64,000 bases of DNA. Origin: Methylococcus sp. EFPC2 (GTDB taxonomy: Bacteria; Pseudomonadota; Gammaproteobacteria; Methylococcales; Methylococcaceae). Shown piece after piece: positions 27,701 to 42,700 of this stretch. The stretch spans positions 1,426,001 to 1,490,000 of the forward strand of contig NZ_CP070491.1 of the NCBI RefSeq assembly GCF_016925495.1, written 5' to 3'. The notes under the pieces are model-generated. The model worked only from the letters and a program-made list of their open reading frames with translations. It was not told the DNA's origin and made no database searches. The first letter of the stretch is position 1, and each line of letters begins with the position of its first letter. Both the position numbers and the translations under genes were made by a program.

Positions 27701-30700
27701 GTCGTTGCCGGAACCCAGCGTCAGGGCCGCCAGGGGTGAGGCAATGCCGTCGAAAGCCAGCGGATCGTCGTTGCCGACCACGAACTGGCCAATGCCGCTG
27801 GGATCGTCGATGTGGCGGTCGGTATACAGGACGCGGCTGGGATCGCCGGTGCTCTGCAGGGCGTAGGTTTCCTGCCCGGTCTCGAACGCGCCGATCTGCT
27901 CCCAGTAATGGCGGGTGTTCTGGTCGGGGTCTTCGGGCTTGTCGGCCGGATCGATGTTGACCACGACGAGGCGGCTGCTGGCCAGGTCGGTGGCTTCCTT
28001 GGGCAGGCTGCCGTCGCGGTTGGGCGCGGCCGCGTACAAACGCTTGCCGTCGTCCGACACCATGATCTGGCGCAGGCCGCGCCCGGCCGCATCGACCTCG
28101 ATGGTCTGCACCAATTGATGGAACTTGGCGGATTTCGGGTCGATGTCGATGACGTAGATGCGGCCCTTGGGCAGATTCGGGTTGGACGGATCGGTGTAGG
28201 CGTTCTCGTCGGCCACATAGGCGTAGTGATCTGTCTTGTCGATCTCGATCCAGAACGGCGACGAGCCGGCCGGCAACTGGATCTGATTGATGCCGGGCTT
28301 ATTCAGATCGGCATCGACTTGTTGCAGCGCCAGCATGTCGACCACGGCCACCGAGGACTGTCCGGACAGCGTGACGTAGGCGCGCGTGTGGTCCTTGCTC
28401 AGGGTCGTGTCGCGGGCGAAGCCATAGGGCACGCCGGGAGCCGGCTCCAGACCGATGGGAATGCGGGCCACCAACTGCAGCGCCGCCGCCGCTTTTGCTA
28501 AATCGGGCTCGGCCGGATTGCCCTGCGTGTACACGCCCAGCTCGGCCTGAGTCTGGCCATTGTGGATGCCGTACATCGCGGCCACCACGTAGTCGCCCGC
28601 CGCCGGCAGCGTGATCCGGTTACTGGCGTAGGCCTTCTCGACCGGGATGATCTGGTGGGTACATTCGTCGTAACCCGGCACGGTGTCGATGCGCACCAGT
28701 TGCAATTCGGCGATGCCCGCGATGACTTGCTGCGGAATGCGCACCACGATTTGTTCGAGACCGCCACTCGATTGAGTGACGGGGCCGACCACGTCGGCCT
28801 CGTAGGCCTGGTCCTGTTCGCGCCAGACGGCGACGAAGCGGGAGCCCGCCGTACTGCCCGCCACCGAAGTGAACTGACGGCCCGTGAGAATGGCCACGGG
28901 CACCGTCTCGCCATTGATGTTGCGGAACTCGAAAGCCGCCGCTTGCAGGGTCGGAGCCTGGGGCACGGTGTTGGCAGTCCGCGCTATGGTGGCCTCGACC
29001 TGGTTGACGGCCCCCGGATCGAGTTGCACATCCACGCTGGTGACCACCGGCAGGCCGGTGGTCGGGATGGCTACATAGCTGATCTTGCTGACGTCGAATG
29101 TGACGGCGAAGAAAGGCGAGACGGTGGCCATCACGCCGGGCAGCGTCGCCGCGATCGGGAAGGCGCCGATCGGCAGGTTGACCGTGAGTTTGCCCGCCGC
29201 GAGCGTGACGGATTCGGGCGGATTGACCAGCAGGTACAGGCCGGCCGGTTGAACGCCCGGCCAGGGCGGCGAACTGGTGCGCGCGATGTGGTCGGCCCCG
29301 ACCACGGCGACTTCGTCCTGCCACCAGATCGGGCTGATATGGCCCTGCGCATCGGGTATCGTGCCGTAGCGCAGCAGGTAGAGCTGCTTGCCGACGGGAA
29401 TGTCGTCGGCCACCTTGATGGCCAGTTGCGCCGGGGTGGCGAGGGCATCGCCGCCGAACTCGAGCTTGTAGGCGGCCAGGTAGTCCCAGCCTGCCGGCAT
29501 GGGCAGGTCGGCGGGCAGACCGGCCTGGTCGACATGGGTGAATTTGACGGTCTGCGTGCCTTCCAGCGAATCGGGCGCTATGGTCACGACGGCGCCATCG
29601 CTGGCCTGCACCGCGCCGCCGTCCGCGCCGATCACCGCCTGGTCCTGTTGCAGAGCCTGTACCCGCACCGGTACGACGAACTCCACGCCCTTGTAGATCA
29701 CGGTGACATCGGCTAGCCCGACCTGCTTGCCGGTGACCAGGCCATCGGCGCCGGCCGATACCACCGAACTGTTGCCCGCGTAGTAGAGCGTGCCGTTGCC
29801 GGCCGCGGTGACGAGGTCGCCGTCATTGACCTGCACGCGCAAGGGCTTGTAGCCGTCGACTACCAGGGTCAGGGCCTCGGGATAGACGTCGAGCCCGGTG
29901 AAAAGCTGAATATGCTCGTACGGATTGGGCGAGCCCACCACGACCGCCGTGGCGCCGGTGATGTTGCCGCGCGTGGCCACCAGTGCGCCGAAGCCCTGGC
30001 TCAGGCCTTGCAGGGCGCCATTGCCCAGCAATTTGGCGATGCTCGGGTCGGTACTGGAAAGCGTCACGTAAGACGCGTTCAACTCGACGCCGGTCTGATC
30101 GGCGAAATCGCCCGTGATATTCGCCTTCCAGGCATTGCCCAAGCGGATGTCGGGACGGCGGTTGGCAAAGTCGATACGCAACAGCGGTGCGTCGCTCACG
30201 GTCACGAATACCTTGCCGGTCTCGGACTGGGTGTAGCCGTCGTCGGCCACAATGGTGAACCAGGCCTCGCCGGCGTAGCCCTGCTTGGGCGTGAACAGCA
30301 CCTTGCTGCCGTCCCCGGATATCTGGACCTGATGCTGCGGGTCGCTGCTGCCGGTGATGCGGTAAGTGAGCGCATCACCTTCCGGATCGCTGAGGATGGA
30401 CGATACGCTCACCGCCGTGGTCAGGTCGACGTGGGTAAAGCCCGAGCCCGTCCCCACCACCGGCGCCGCATTGGGCGAGAAGCCCAGGTTGGCGTAGAGC
30501 AGTTGCACGTCCACGGCATCGACGTGGCCATCGCGGTTGAAGTCGGCCGCCGGCAGATAGGCCGCATCGCCCTGCTGGGTGCCGCGTGCCGTGCTCAGCA
30601 GGCCGGTATCCACGCCGTCCACCCGCTGGTCGCCGTTGATGTCGCCCACGGCAAACAAACGCAGGGTGTAGCCGCCCGCGCCGTTGCCGCTCACGCGCAG

Positions 30701-33700
30701 AGCTTGCAGGCCCGCCTGTTCGAAACGGTAGATGGCAAAGGCCTTGCCGTTCTGCACGCCGGAGGCGATGGGCGAGGCGCCGTCTATCGCCGGCAGGCCG
30801 GGCTCGAAGCCCGAGCCGTCGGCGGCACCGAGCTCCACGCCCAGCAGGAAGGCGCCGCCTTGCGGCAGGGCCACCTCGCTTGCGCGCACGGCCAAGGTGT
30901 AGATCGCTGCGTCGCCCGCGGCGATCGCGCCGGTGTAGGTCTGTCCCAGATAGGCGAGCGCGGCGCCCAGATCCTGCTTGGCGGTTTGCACCTGGGCCGT
31001 GTCGCCGTACCGGATGACCTGGCTGCCGGCACCGCCGCTGATCAGGGTCAGGCGGTGGGTCGACGGATCGGCATAGCCATAGCGCTGGCCCGTGCCCGCC
31101 GACAGATTGCGGGCCGTGACCAGATTGCCGTGTGCGTCGTAGCGGTAGTCGTAGCCGCTGCCGTCCGGCGCGGTGACGTGGGTGAGGCGGCCTTGTGCGT
31201 CCTTGGTGAAGACGACGGCGGCATTGTCGGGGCCGACGATGCCGCTGTCGCTCACCGTCAGGTGCACGCCGTCGGCGAAAGTGATGCCGGTGAGCCCGCG
31301 GCCCACGGCGATGTCGTAGCGCGTGCCGTCCTGCGCGATCAAGGTGTAGGGGGCGGCCTCGTCGCTCAAGGCGGCCGGGTTGTAGGCCGCACCGTCGGTC
31401 AGGCTGTAGAAGCTGCCCGCGGCGCGTTGCAGTTTGACCGGCGCCGAGACCAGTTGCCAGTTCACGCCCGCATCCGCGGTCCAGGCCGGTGTGAAATAGC
31501 TGTAACCGTTACCCTTGACCTGTTGGGGGGCGAAGGTGAAGCCCACGCGCTGGCCGTCCGGTGTGGTCACATAGACGCGCGAGCCCTCGCGCAAGGGATT
31601 GTAGACACCCGTGCCTTCAGCACCGGTGGGCGGCACGTCGCTCTGCACGTCCAGATCGATCAGTCCCAGGCTCCAGCCCAGCCCGAAGCTGGATGGCGTA
31701 TAGGCATACAGTTCGTCGTAACGACGGGTGAAGTCCAGCGTATGGCCGGCCAGGGTGAAGCTGAAGTCGGCGATCTGGGTGACGTAGCGGCCCGCGGCGG
31801 GCGCTGCGGCCAGCTCGACGGTGCTGGTCGTCTCGGCGCGGCGCCCGGCGATGTCCTGGGCCGACAGGCGCAGGGTGTAGAAACCCCGGTTGTAACGGCC
31901 GGCGTCCAGGGTGGTCAAGGTGCCGTCCACGGCCGCCGTACCCTGCGCGATGAGGTGGAAGTCCTCGCTGCCCAGGGGCGCGATTTCCAAGGTCCAGGCT
32001 TCGAGGTTGCTGTCGGCCACCTTACCAATGAGCGCCGCCTGGGTGGCGATGCGCTGGCCGTCGAGTGCGGCCGCCAGTGAGATCTCGGGCGCAGCCGTGT
32101 CGGCGGCATCGCGCACCTTGAGCACCTTGGTCACTTGGCTGGTATAGCCGTCCAGATCCGTGGCGGTGGCCACGAGTTCATACAGGCCGCTGGCCGCGGC
32201 GGTGAACACGGCGCGGCCCTGCGCGTCCAGCGCCAGCGCGGTGCCGTTGACGGACAGGGTGCGCGCGGCCACGGCCGAGAACGCATCGGCCTGCACGTTG
32301 ATCGCCACCGGCTGGCCCGGCAGCGACGGGAAGCTCGGCGTGAGCACGATATGGGTCTGGGGACCGACGGCTTGCGGCGTGACGCGCAAGGCCAGGCCGC
32401 GTTGCACGGTGGTCTTGCCGTCGCTCAGCGCGAGCACCGAGAAGAAATCACCGACCTGCCCGGGGTTGGGTGTCCAGACGATTTCGCCGGTGACCGGGTT
32501 CAGATCGGCGCCCTCCGGCAAACCCGTGGCCGAGAAATGGAGCGTTTCGGCGCTGTCGGGGTCGCTACCAGCGAGGGTGAATTGCAGCGTGTCGCCCAAA
32601 GCCACCTGATGGTTGGTGAAAGACAGCACGGGCGGCCGGTTGATGTCCGCGATGTTGATCAGCACGGTCTGCTGGACGGACGCACCCGTCAAATCGGTCG
32701 CGGCGAACTTCAGCTCGTAGCTGCCCGCCTGGTCGTAGTTCGGCGTCCAGGTCAAGGTGCCGGTCAGCGGGTCCAGTTTGGCGCCGGTGGGCAGCGAACC
32801 GATGGCGCTATAGGCCAAGGCGTCGCCGTCCGGGTCCGAACCCACCAGGCTGAATTTCAGCAGCGAACGCTCCTGTCCGCCGATGGGCACGATATTGGCC
32901 AGGAAGGGGGCGCGGTTGGTCGGCGTGACCGTAATCGTGATTTTTTCGCTGCTTTGCAGCGCACCGTCCGTCACGGTCAGCACGATGTTGCCAAAGACAC
33001 CGGCCGCATCGAATCCCGGCCGCCAGGTCAGCAGGCCGGTGGTCTCATCGAGCCTGGCGCCAACCGGCAGGTTGGTCGCCGTATAAGTCGCAGTGTCGCC
33101 GTCCGTATCGAGGGCGGACAACTGCAGCGACAACTCTCCGCCCTCCGCGACGCTGAGCGCGCCGACCGGCGCCAGCAGGGGCGCGGCATTGCTGGCCCGC
33201 GCCGTCAGCGTGACGCTGCGGGTGTGGGCATTGCCCTTGGAGTCGGTGACGGTGAAGCTGACGGGGTGCGAACCGGCCTCGCTGGCCGTGGGAGTCCAAC
33301 TGAAATGGGCGGTGCCGTAGACGGTGCCGGCGGTCAGTTGGGCGTTGCCCGGCAGTCCGCTCGCGCTGAAGTTCAAATCGTCCTGGTCCAGGTCGCTGGC
33401 GGTCAGCGTGAACTCCAGCGCTTGGCCGATCAGGGCCACCTTGTTGCCTATCGGTGCCAGCAGCGGGGGTTCGGAGGTCGAAGCGACCGAGATCACGAAA
33501 ATGTGCGACGCCGACAACGCCTTGCCGGCACCGCCGCCGTCGCCGTCGTCGGTGGCCACGAGCTTGACGAAATGGTCGCCGCGGTCACGGTCGCCCGGCG
33601 CGATGCGCAGCGTTCCGCTGCCGTTGGCCGTGGCGCCGGGAATGAAGGTGACGAAGTCGGGCAGATCCTCGAAAACGAGCGACAGCGGATTGCCGTCCGG

Positions 33701-36700
33701 GTCGCTGACGACGATGGGCAGATCCAGCACCTGGCCCTTGCTCACGGGCACGGCCAGGGGCGTCTGCTCGGCGATCACCGGCGTGCGGTTGACGTTGCGC
33801 ACCACGATGGACACGTTCGCGTGGGAGATTTGCGGCGTGCCGGTGCCGTCACCGTTGTCGGTGGCGATCACGTGCAGGGTGTGGCTGCCGGCCTGGCCGT
33901 AGCCCGGCGTCCACGTCAGCATCGCGGTGGCCGCATCGAATTGGGCGCCGGTGGGCAGGTTCTCGACCGCGTAACTGACGGACGGATCCGTGGTGTCGGG
34001 CGGGCTGAGCGTGCCATCGGCCAGGCGCATCTGGGGCTGGTAATGGGGGTTGTCCGGATCCAGCGCGAACAGGCGCAGCGTGATGGGCTGGTTCTCGTCC
34101 ACCGAGAGCCCGTCGAAGGAGTCGAACACCGGAGCGGCGTTGACGTTGCTCACATTGATGCGCACCACGCGCGACCCGCTGGCCTGGCCGTCGCTGACGA
34201 CGAAATGGATGTCCACCGGGCCCGCACGGTCATACGCCGGGGTCCACTCGAACACACCGGTGTTCGGGTGCAGCGTGGCGCCCGGCGGCAGGTCGGATGC
34301 CGTGTAGGTCAGGTTCGCCGAGTCTACGTCATCGGCGATCAGGGTAAAGCGGATCGGGTCGCCCTGGCGCACCGTGCGTTCCGGGATGCCGCGCAACACC
34401 GGAGCCACGTTGACCTTGTCCACGATCATCTTGAGCCATCGGCTCGTGACGTTGGTGCCGTCGCTCACGGATACCCGCACCCGATCGTATTCGCCGGCCT
34501 GGTCGCCGGCGGGGGTCCAGTTGAGCTGGCCGCGCTCGGGGTCGAAACTCGCACCCGGCGGCAGATTATCGATGCTGTAGGCCAGGCGCTGGCCGTCGGG
34601 ATCGGAAGCGACGATATCCAGGATGTAGGACTGGCCGGTGCTCAGGCGCACGGAAGTGGGCAGCGTCAGTTCAGGCGCACGGTTGCCGCCCGCGACTTCG
34701 ATGGCGAAGGATTGGCTGGCGTAACCGCCGCGCGTGTCGTAGGCGCGCAGCACCACGGGAGCGACTGCGGGGCTGGCCGCGGTCGGCGTCCAGCTGAGGA
34801 GGCCCGTGGCGCCATCCAGAGTCAGGCCCTGCGGACCGTCCATCAACACATAGGTGATGACGGCGCCGTCCGGATCGCTGGCCTGGGCCTGGTAAACGTA
34901 GCCCTGCCCCGCCTGCGCCGCCGTGGCGGGAGAACTGCCGAATACCGGAACCTGGTTGGGATAGGGCATCGAGTAGACGCCGCTGCCGAGGTTCACATGC
35001 TGGCCCAGCGGGTTGCTCAGCGTGACGGTGCGCACCTCGGTGGAAGCCCCCGGCGCCAATACGCCGCCGGGCAGGTTGCTGCCGATGTCGAGGAACCACA
35101 GGCCATTGCCTTGCAGCGACGCCCCCAAGGGCTGGCCGGCGAAATAACGCGAGGGGTCGAGCACCAGCATCACCGGAACGCGGAGCTGATAGTCGGTGCG
35201 GTTGGTGACCTTCACGTCGAAGCTGACCGTGCCATCGGCGCGATCGGATCGCGTGTTGACGAAGGCGATGTCCACCAGGGAGGAAAAGTCCTCGATCAGG
35301 GTGAAGCTGGTCTGGTAGTCCGTGCCCAGGCTCAAGCCCGCGGCCGAGCGCATGCGCTTGTCTACGGTCAGGGTGTAGACGTCGGCGGCGGGCGATTCGA
35401 TGTGCAGGGTGGCCGTCCGCGTGAGCGCGTCGTAGTCCACCGAAATGACCGACACCCGGTTGCCGCTGCTGTCCAGCAGACGGTAGTTGAATGGGTTGAG
35501 CACCGAGTCGTCGGCGCGGGTCAGGCCGCGCCGCATGTCGATGTTGAAAGTGACGCGCAACTGAGAGTGCGGCAAGGCGACCAGGGCATTTTGCGGCGGG
35601 TCGGTGTGTACCACCTCGGGCGCGATCAGCGGGGCGATGACGTCGACCTGGGCGCTATTGGCCACGAGCAGGCGGCCGTCGCTCGTGGAGAGCAGTTGCT
35701 CGGCGCTGGGTCCGCCGCTGGCCACTTTGAGCATGCGCAGGGTGGACAAGTCCACCATGTACAGATCGGCCGGTGCGGTGCTGCCCGAGCGGATGCGCGA
35801 AGACACGAACAGCAGTCCTTCGAGTTGCGTGCCCGCCTTGCCGAAGGCCAGCGAATCCAGGTCGGCATCGATGCGCAATTGCGCGCTTGGGCGGCCATGT
35901 TCGTCGAAGCTCACGACCTCGCCGCGGTTCGGCCAGGCGGTGCCCCACAGGCGGCCGTTGGGCGCGATCGCCAGATCGTCGACGCGGAAGTTGCTGTAGT
36001 GGCTGAAGGTCCGCGCGGTCGGATCGAAGATCTCGATGCCGTCGCCCGAGGACACGTAGAACGCGTGTTTGGCCGCATCGAACACCAGCGTCTGGGTCAG
36101 GCTGTCGCCATAGCGGTTGAGCACGGCGAAGCTGGCGGGGTCGAGTTCGAGCAATTGTCCGCCGCCGCTGGTGGCCCACAGGCCGCCGTGGTCGTCGTAA
36201 GCCAGGTCGAAGACGGGCTCGTTCAACGCGGCGATGGGATTGATGGCGCGGCCGCCTTCCTGCGTATAGCGGTACAGCGCGCCCCGGTTGGCGCCGCCGC
36301 TGACGATGAAGCCGCCGTCCGGCTGCTCCAGCAGGGCCAGAGGGCCGATGCCGGCGTCGCTTTGCGCGATGCCGGTGCCGAAGACTTCGCCCGAGAACGG
36401 TGCCAATACCTGCGTGAACTGCGAGGGCCGTTCGGGTGGCGTGGCCGGCAGATTGTTTTGCTCGGCCTGGCTGAAAAGCTCGTTGGTCGCGGTCGCGTTG
36501 CTGGGTTCGGGCGGGGTGCCGGTGTCGATCGTGGTGCGGTCCACCGTCGGCGTGCCGCCCAGGTTGGTCCGCGTGCCGTCGTCGGGCAGGGATTGCGACG
36601 TGCGGGGCGCTTCGCGATTACCCGCGTTGTCGGTGGACAGCGCGGCGAATTCGTAGCGGTGCCCGGCTTCGCCCTGGAACAGCGCCGAGCCGGCCGTGGT

Positions 36701-39700
36701 CTGGCGCTGCCAGATCTCCCAGGCGCCGCCGTCCTTGGCCACGTAAACGGTCGTGTGTTGCACGCCCGATCCGCCGGTTTCCTCGCTAACCGTCCAGCGC
36801 ACGTCGTAGACGCCGGTATCGCCCTCTCCCAGCGGGGTCGCGGTCAGGGTGGTGAGCGGGGGCTTGCCGTCTATCGTTTGAACCAGGTCCGTCGTGTCGT
36901 AGCTGATCTTTTTGTCGAACGTGACGCTGGCCTGCGCGTGGATCCGCGTGCCGGTTTCCACGTCCAGTTTCGGCTGTACCGTGTAGCTGACCCAGCCTGC
37001 GCCCCTGCCCTGGTCATCGTTGGGCGGCAGCAGGCCCCGCGTGGCGTCGGCCAGCACTTCGCCGGTTTCCGGATCGATGGCTTGCAACACCCACACGGCG
37101 GTGCCGGTGTTCGGTTCGACGCCGGCCGACACGCGCACGAGGTAGCCGCGCGAATTGCGCAGGTCGATATCGCCCTGGAAGCTGGCGCGCCCCTGCGGGA
37201 TGTGGAGGGTGACGTCGCCCAGTTTGATGTCGCCCAGGCGGAAGCTGCGCGGGCTCAGCGACGGATCGAGCTTTTGTTCGATCCTGATCTCGTTGACGGG
37301 GCTGATCGCTTCGGCCAGATTCTGGAAATCGATGGTGTAGGGCAAGGCCTGGTCCACCGGCAGGTACTGCTGCTCGCCGTAGGCCTGCGGCCCGGTGATC
37401 GAGGCCTGCGCGGTGCCGGTGCCGCCGGTATCGAGCGAGGACTGCAGCATCAGCGGCGAGAGGTCCGCGCTGGCGGTGGCCGACGCCGGGTTGGCCCTGC
37501 CTTTGGCGTAGACGTTGAAGGCGTTGAGGTAGGTGGTTTGCGCCAGGCCGAGGTCGTAATCCTCGAATTCCGGCAGCGCCGGCACCGGCACCTTGATCAC
37601 CACCTGGTCGCCGTCTTCGGACACGTAGAGGTCGTCGTAGCTGGCGATCGGCGCGAGCTTGCCGGGCTGGTCGCCATACCAGCGGTGCACGGCTTCGAAG
37701 AAGTCCAGCAGATCTCCGTCACTCTGGATGCGTTGCCCGGCCGGCCCCAGCGACACGCCGCTGGCGAGGATGGACAAGGTGCTGGCCACGCGGGGCTGCT
37801 CCAGCACGGGCGGGGCCGTGTCGACGGGGCGCAGCAGGCCGACCTGTTCGAGCGCGGCCAGGTAGCTTTGCTGCCAGCCTTCCTGGTCGGCGGCCAGGCC
37901 GATCAGGGCCACGCTGGCGGTGCGGTCGGCCAGGACTTTCAGGCGCAGGGCTTCGGCGTCCGCGGTCTGGCGCTGCACGAATTCGTCGCGCGTCAAGGCC
38001 GTCGCCGTGGCGAAGACATTGAAGCGGAACGGCATGTATTTCTCGACGGCGGCGATTGCCTTGAGGAAGCTCAGGCTGTCCGGATGGTCGATAGCGTTCT
38101 GAATCAGGCTGTAGAGTCCGGCCAGGCGGGTGTCCAGGCTGCCGTCCGCCACCCACTGCGGGCGGGCGTCGGCCAGGGCGTCGCGCAGACCCGCCTTGTT
38201 CTTCGCCAGCACCTCCAGGAAGCCGGGATAGGTCTGGGCGATGAAGTTGAAACCGGCAAAGCCGCCGGCCTGCAGATCCAGCACATAGCCGGGTGCCAGC
38301 ATCTCGCCGGTGGTGTTGACTTCGGAGTCCAGGCTGACCCAGACCGTGTCGCCGTCGATGCCGCTCGGGCTGGTGTCGCCCCGCACATTGCTGCTGAAGC
38401 TCACGTAAGGCAGGCCCCAGACCCGAGCGTTGTTGCCCATTTCCGGCACGCCTACCTGGAAGTACACGTAAGGCGTGTCGATGTTGGTGGCGTTCTCCAG
38501 GGTGACGTGATAGAGACCCGCGTTGCCCGGCTTGAGCGTGCGGGGGCCGCCCAGGCCCAGCGAAACGTCGATGGGCAGGGCCCGCTCGATAAGATAACGG
38601 TAAGGCAGCACCGCTTCCGCGCCGTCGGGGTTGATGACCTTGACGTCGTACAGGCCGTGCGGCTGGTCGCGCAGATCGAAGATCGCGATGATCTTGGTGG
38701 CGTCGATGATCTCCATGCGGGTGGGCGTGACTTCGGCTACGCCCGGGCGGATCAACTTGACGAGGGCGCCTTCCTTGAACTGCGCGCCGGTCAGGGTCAT
38801 GCTGACCCAGCGTCCGTCGCCGCCCTGGTCCGGCGTCACATCGGTGAGCTGGAAAGGCAGGGCTTCGGCCTTGAGGGTGGCCGCGAAGGTGTTCGCGCCG
38901 GCGGATTGCGAGCGGACCAGCACGTAGTAGTCGCCCGCTTCGGTGCGCGGGATCACCGCGGTCTGATTGGGCTGCAGCGGTGTGGTATAGCTGGCGTCGA
39001 AGAGCGCCGGCGTGGGCACATCGCCCCAGCGCACGTAGATCTCGTCGGCCGCGTCGGCCCGGTTGGTGCGCAGGGTGAAACGCAGCGTCTGGCCCGCCTC
39101 GGCATGGACGCGGTAGAGCAGGCCTTCGCCGACCTTCATTTCCACCGGCTGGGACACGCCCAGCTGCAGTTCGGGCACGCTGACCGTGATTTCACCGGGC
39201 AGGGGCGAGCGGTTGTTGGATTCCCCGATGCCCTCGTAAACCTGGTTGTAGATGTCCGGCCGCACGATGATGCGGTAGTTGCCGCCCTTGAGCGGCGGCA
39301 GCCTGAAGGTGCCGAGCAGGGTCGTATAGTTATCGCCCTTTTGCAGCGTGCCGACGTGATCCACCTGGCCCAGACGGATATCGCCCAGATCCCACTGGCC
39401 GTCGGCGGACAGATAGACGGAATCCGTCCAGCTGCCTTGCGCCGCGAAGTCGCCCTGGTTGGTGACGGTCCAGCGCAGCTTGATGTCGCCGTTGACCGTC
39501 GCGGTGCCCTGCATTTCGACATTCGTGACCACCAGATCGGCCGGCGGCGGCAATTCGACCACGAGTGCGGCGGACTGGTTGGCGTTGTTGTTTTCCTTGC
39601 TGCCTTCGTAGACCTGACCGCGCGGCCTGTCGTTGGTGACGGGATCGGTCACGACGATCACGTAATAGGAACCGACTATTTGGCTCTCGAGCCGGATGCT

Positions 39701-42700
39701 GCGGTCGACGTGATAGCTCTCGCCGAGTTTCAGCACGCCGGCGTGGCTGACGACGTCGATGAGGCGGTCGGCGTTGAGGTCCAGCGAGGCGTCGGCGGAC
39801 AGATAGATGCGGTCCAGCCAGTGCGTCTGGTCGGGCGGCGTGTCGCCGCTACCGGCATTGACCACGTCGTAGCCCAGGCTCAGCACCTGTCCGGTCCACA
39901 GATGCTGTGCCGCGATGGTGACGGGCTTCACTTGCAGGTCGGCACTGGGCCGCAAGCTGACGTCGATACCCTTGACGGTGACGTTGTTGCCTTCTCCGCG
40001 GAATTCGGGCACGGCATCGGAGGTTCTGCCGATACGGCTGTTCTCGGTGGGCGAGGGACTGTTGTTGCCCACGCCGAGGATATCGGAGTCGGTATAGACG
40101 ATCAGATACCAGCGGCCGTCGGCGCCTTCCGGCAGGCGAATCTGGAAATCCTGCGTATAGCTGCCGCCGTCGGCGGCCAGCACGCCGCCATGTCTGAAAT
40201 CTCCGACTTGCAGGTCGGTGCTGTCCAGCGAGGGATCGCGCGACAGATAGACGCGGTCGTTCCATAAGAACTGGCGCGTGTCGCGGTGGCCCTGATTGGT
40301 GACCTTGAAACTGCCGCCAAGCAGACCGCCCGACTGGTAGCCGCCGGGCTGCAGAGTCAGTTCGGAGACGATCAGGTCGGGCTCGCGGTAGACCACGTCC
40401 AGGTCGGTCTGGTAGCGGTTGTTGTCCGTCCCGGGCGGCTCGTAGGCATGAAACACGTAATGGCTCAGGGACAGGTCGTTGCGTCCCGCCACGTCTTCGC
40501 CGTCGGGCTGGTCGATAGCGGCATCGACGATGAGGTGCAGATAATAGGGACCGTCGGTGCCGGCGGGCAGCCTGAGATCGGCATGCCCGATGTATTCTCC
40601 GTTATGGATGAGCCCTTGGCTGTTGTTGTGCACAACGCTGCCCAGCAGGGTCGCACGCGAGCGGATGAAGCTGGCGTCGGGCGAGAACCAGATCTGGTCC
40701 ACCCAGCTCTTGGTGCCGCTCCAGACGTCGTGACCCTGGTTTTGCACGGTCCAGCTGACGGCGATCTGTTCGCCCGAATAGCTTTGCTCCGGTGTGACGC
40801 TCATCGCTATGGGCACCAGATCGGCCGGGCGGGGGTCGATGACCGTGCTGGTCCAATTGCTGTTGTTGTCTTCGTTGCTTTCGGCCACCGACGGTACGAG
40901 CGCGGTGTCGGTCTTGACCGTGACGTAACGCGCTTTCACGGCCGGCGACAGCGTGAAACTCTTGGTGTTGGTGTAGCTCTCCAGCTTGCCGAGCGACTTG
41001 AGGCGGCTGAAGCTGCCGAGGAACCACTTCTTGGCCTGAGGGTCGTCCAGGGGCAGGTCGGAAGCGTAAACCGAGTCGACCCAGTCGTCGGCCTGGCCTT
41101 CGTCGTGGTTCTCGACGGTCCAGCTGATCGTGAAGGGCTGATCGGTTGAGCCCGTCGCGTCGGCGACGACCTTGGTCACGCGCAGATCGGCCTTGGGCGC
41201 CGGCGGGTTGCCTATGATGTCGATAGCCCGCGCCTTGTAGTTATTGCTGTCGAATTCGGCGGGATCGTCGGGATTCGGCGTGAAGGTGTCTTCCAGCACC
41301 GCGTCGTAGGCGTCGGTCCAGGGCGTGATGTAATAGCTGCCCGAGGCGATCTCCTGCGGGATGCGCACCTTGATGACGGCCTCGTAGCTGCTCGCCTCGT
41401 TGCTGCCTTCCTTGACCAGCACGCCCGTGTGCAGCTTACTGCCCAGGAAGATGGCGCCGTTGCCGATGACGTTGCCGTGCTCGTCTTTCAGTCCGGGCGT
41501 GGGGCGGGTCTTGTCGCGCGTCAGCCAGACCGAGTCGGTCCAAGTGGTCTTGTCGGTGGTGTTGACGCCCTTGTTGGTGACGGTGAAGCGGACTTCGATC
41601 TCGCTGCCGTAGATGGCCTGCGACGGCGCGCTCACGTCACTGACGACGAGATCCGCGGGAGGATAGGGGTTGATGAAAATCTCTTTCGCGGTGACGTTGT
41701 CGTCGTCGTGCGGGTATTCGTCCATGGCCCTGTCGGCATCGGCGGCGACCACTATGAAGGCCTTGCCCTGGTAGCGGGTGGGTATGGTCACCAGGTGCGA
41801 CAGGGCCGTATAGCTGTCGTCTCCCGCGCCCGTCGCGCTCAGGGCTTGCGGGTTGTTCACCGTGTCCAGCAGCAAGTCGTCGCTGCTGAGCTTGTCGTCC
41901 AGCGACAGGTAGACCTTGTCGTGCCAGCCGGCTACGTTGGTGGCCACGGTGCCTCGGTTGACGACCGTGTAGTTCACCGCAAAGCTAACGCCTGCGGTGA
42001 TCTCGTTCGCGGGACTGACGTTCTGGACCTGCAGGTTGGGCCGGGCCTTGGCCGACAGCAACAAGGTCTGCTCGTCGGTCGTCGCATTGTTGTTGGCGCG
42101 GTCGCCCAGTTCGAAGACCGTGCCGGCGATGTTGGTGCTGACGCGCACCACCCAGCCGCCGTCGATGTGGGTGGGCAGCACGAAGCGCTCGGTGCGGGTG
42201 TAGAACTTGCCCGCTTCCAGGCCGCCATCGTGGCGGAAGCTGCCCAAGGTAATGGGCCGGACTGTTGCGTCATTGGCCTTGACCAGTTCCACCTGATCGG
42301 TGATGGCCGCCAGCGCATTGGCCTGACCTTGGTTTTTGACTGTCCAACCGATCTGGATGGTGTCGCCCTCGTTCGCCGAAACCGGTGCGACGATGTCCGG
42401 ATCCACCACCAGGTCGGCACTGGGCGCCACGCTGACCTGCACTTCGCCGGCCAGCGCACGATTGTTGTCGTCGTGGATGAACTCGAAAGGCCCGCCGGTT
42501 TCGACGAACACGTAGAAATGACCGGACAATCCTTCCGGCAGCGTCAAGTTGCCGGTGCGGTCATAGAACTCCCCGTTCGCCAGCGCGCCCAGGTGATCGA
42601 ACGCGGCATTCGCCACGATGCCGCTGCCGTCGGAATTGCGGGCGAGGAAGACGCGGTCGCTCCAAATCGTGGTGTTGGTGCGCGCGATACCCTGGTTTTG

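Noticed and set aside
32135..40267. A 2,710-codon open frame on the plus strand, antisense to the giant gene (also 41429-46840, 21449-23500, 23543-24979, 29912-32080, 48767-51238)
   Set aside because: The products are Arg/Gly/Asp/Val/His-rich with no domain pattern other than mirror images of the sense repeats. They arise because the GC-rich codon usage of the sense gene removes stops from the antisense frame. The sense frame has clear domains throughout.
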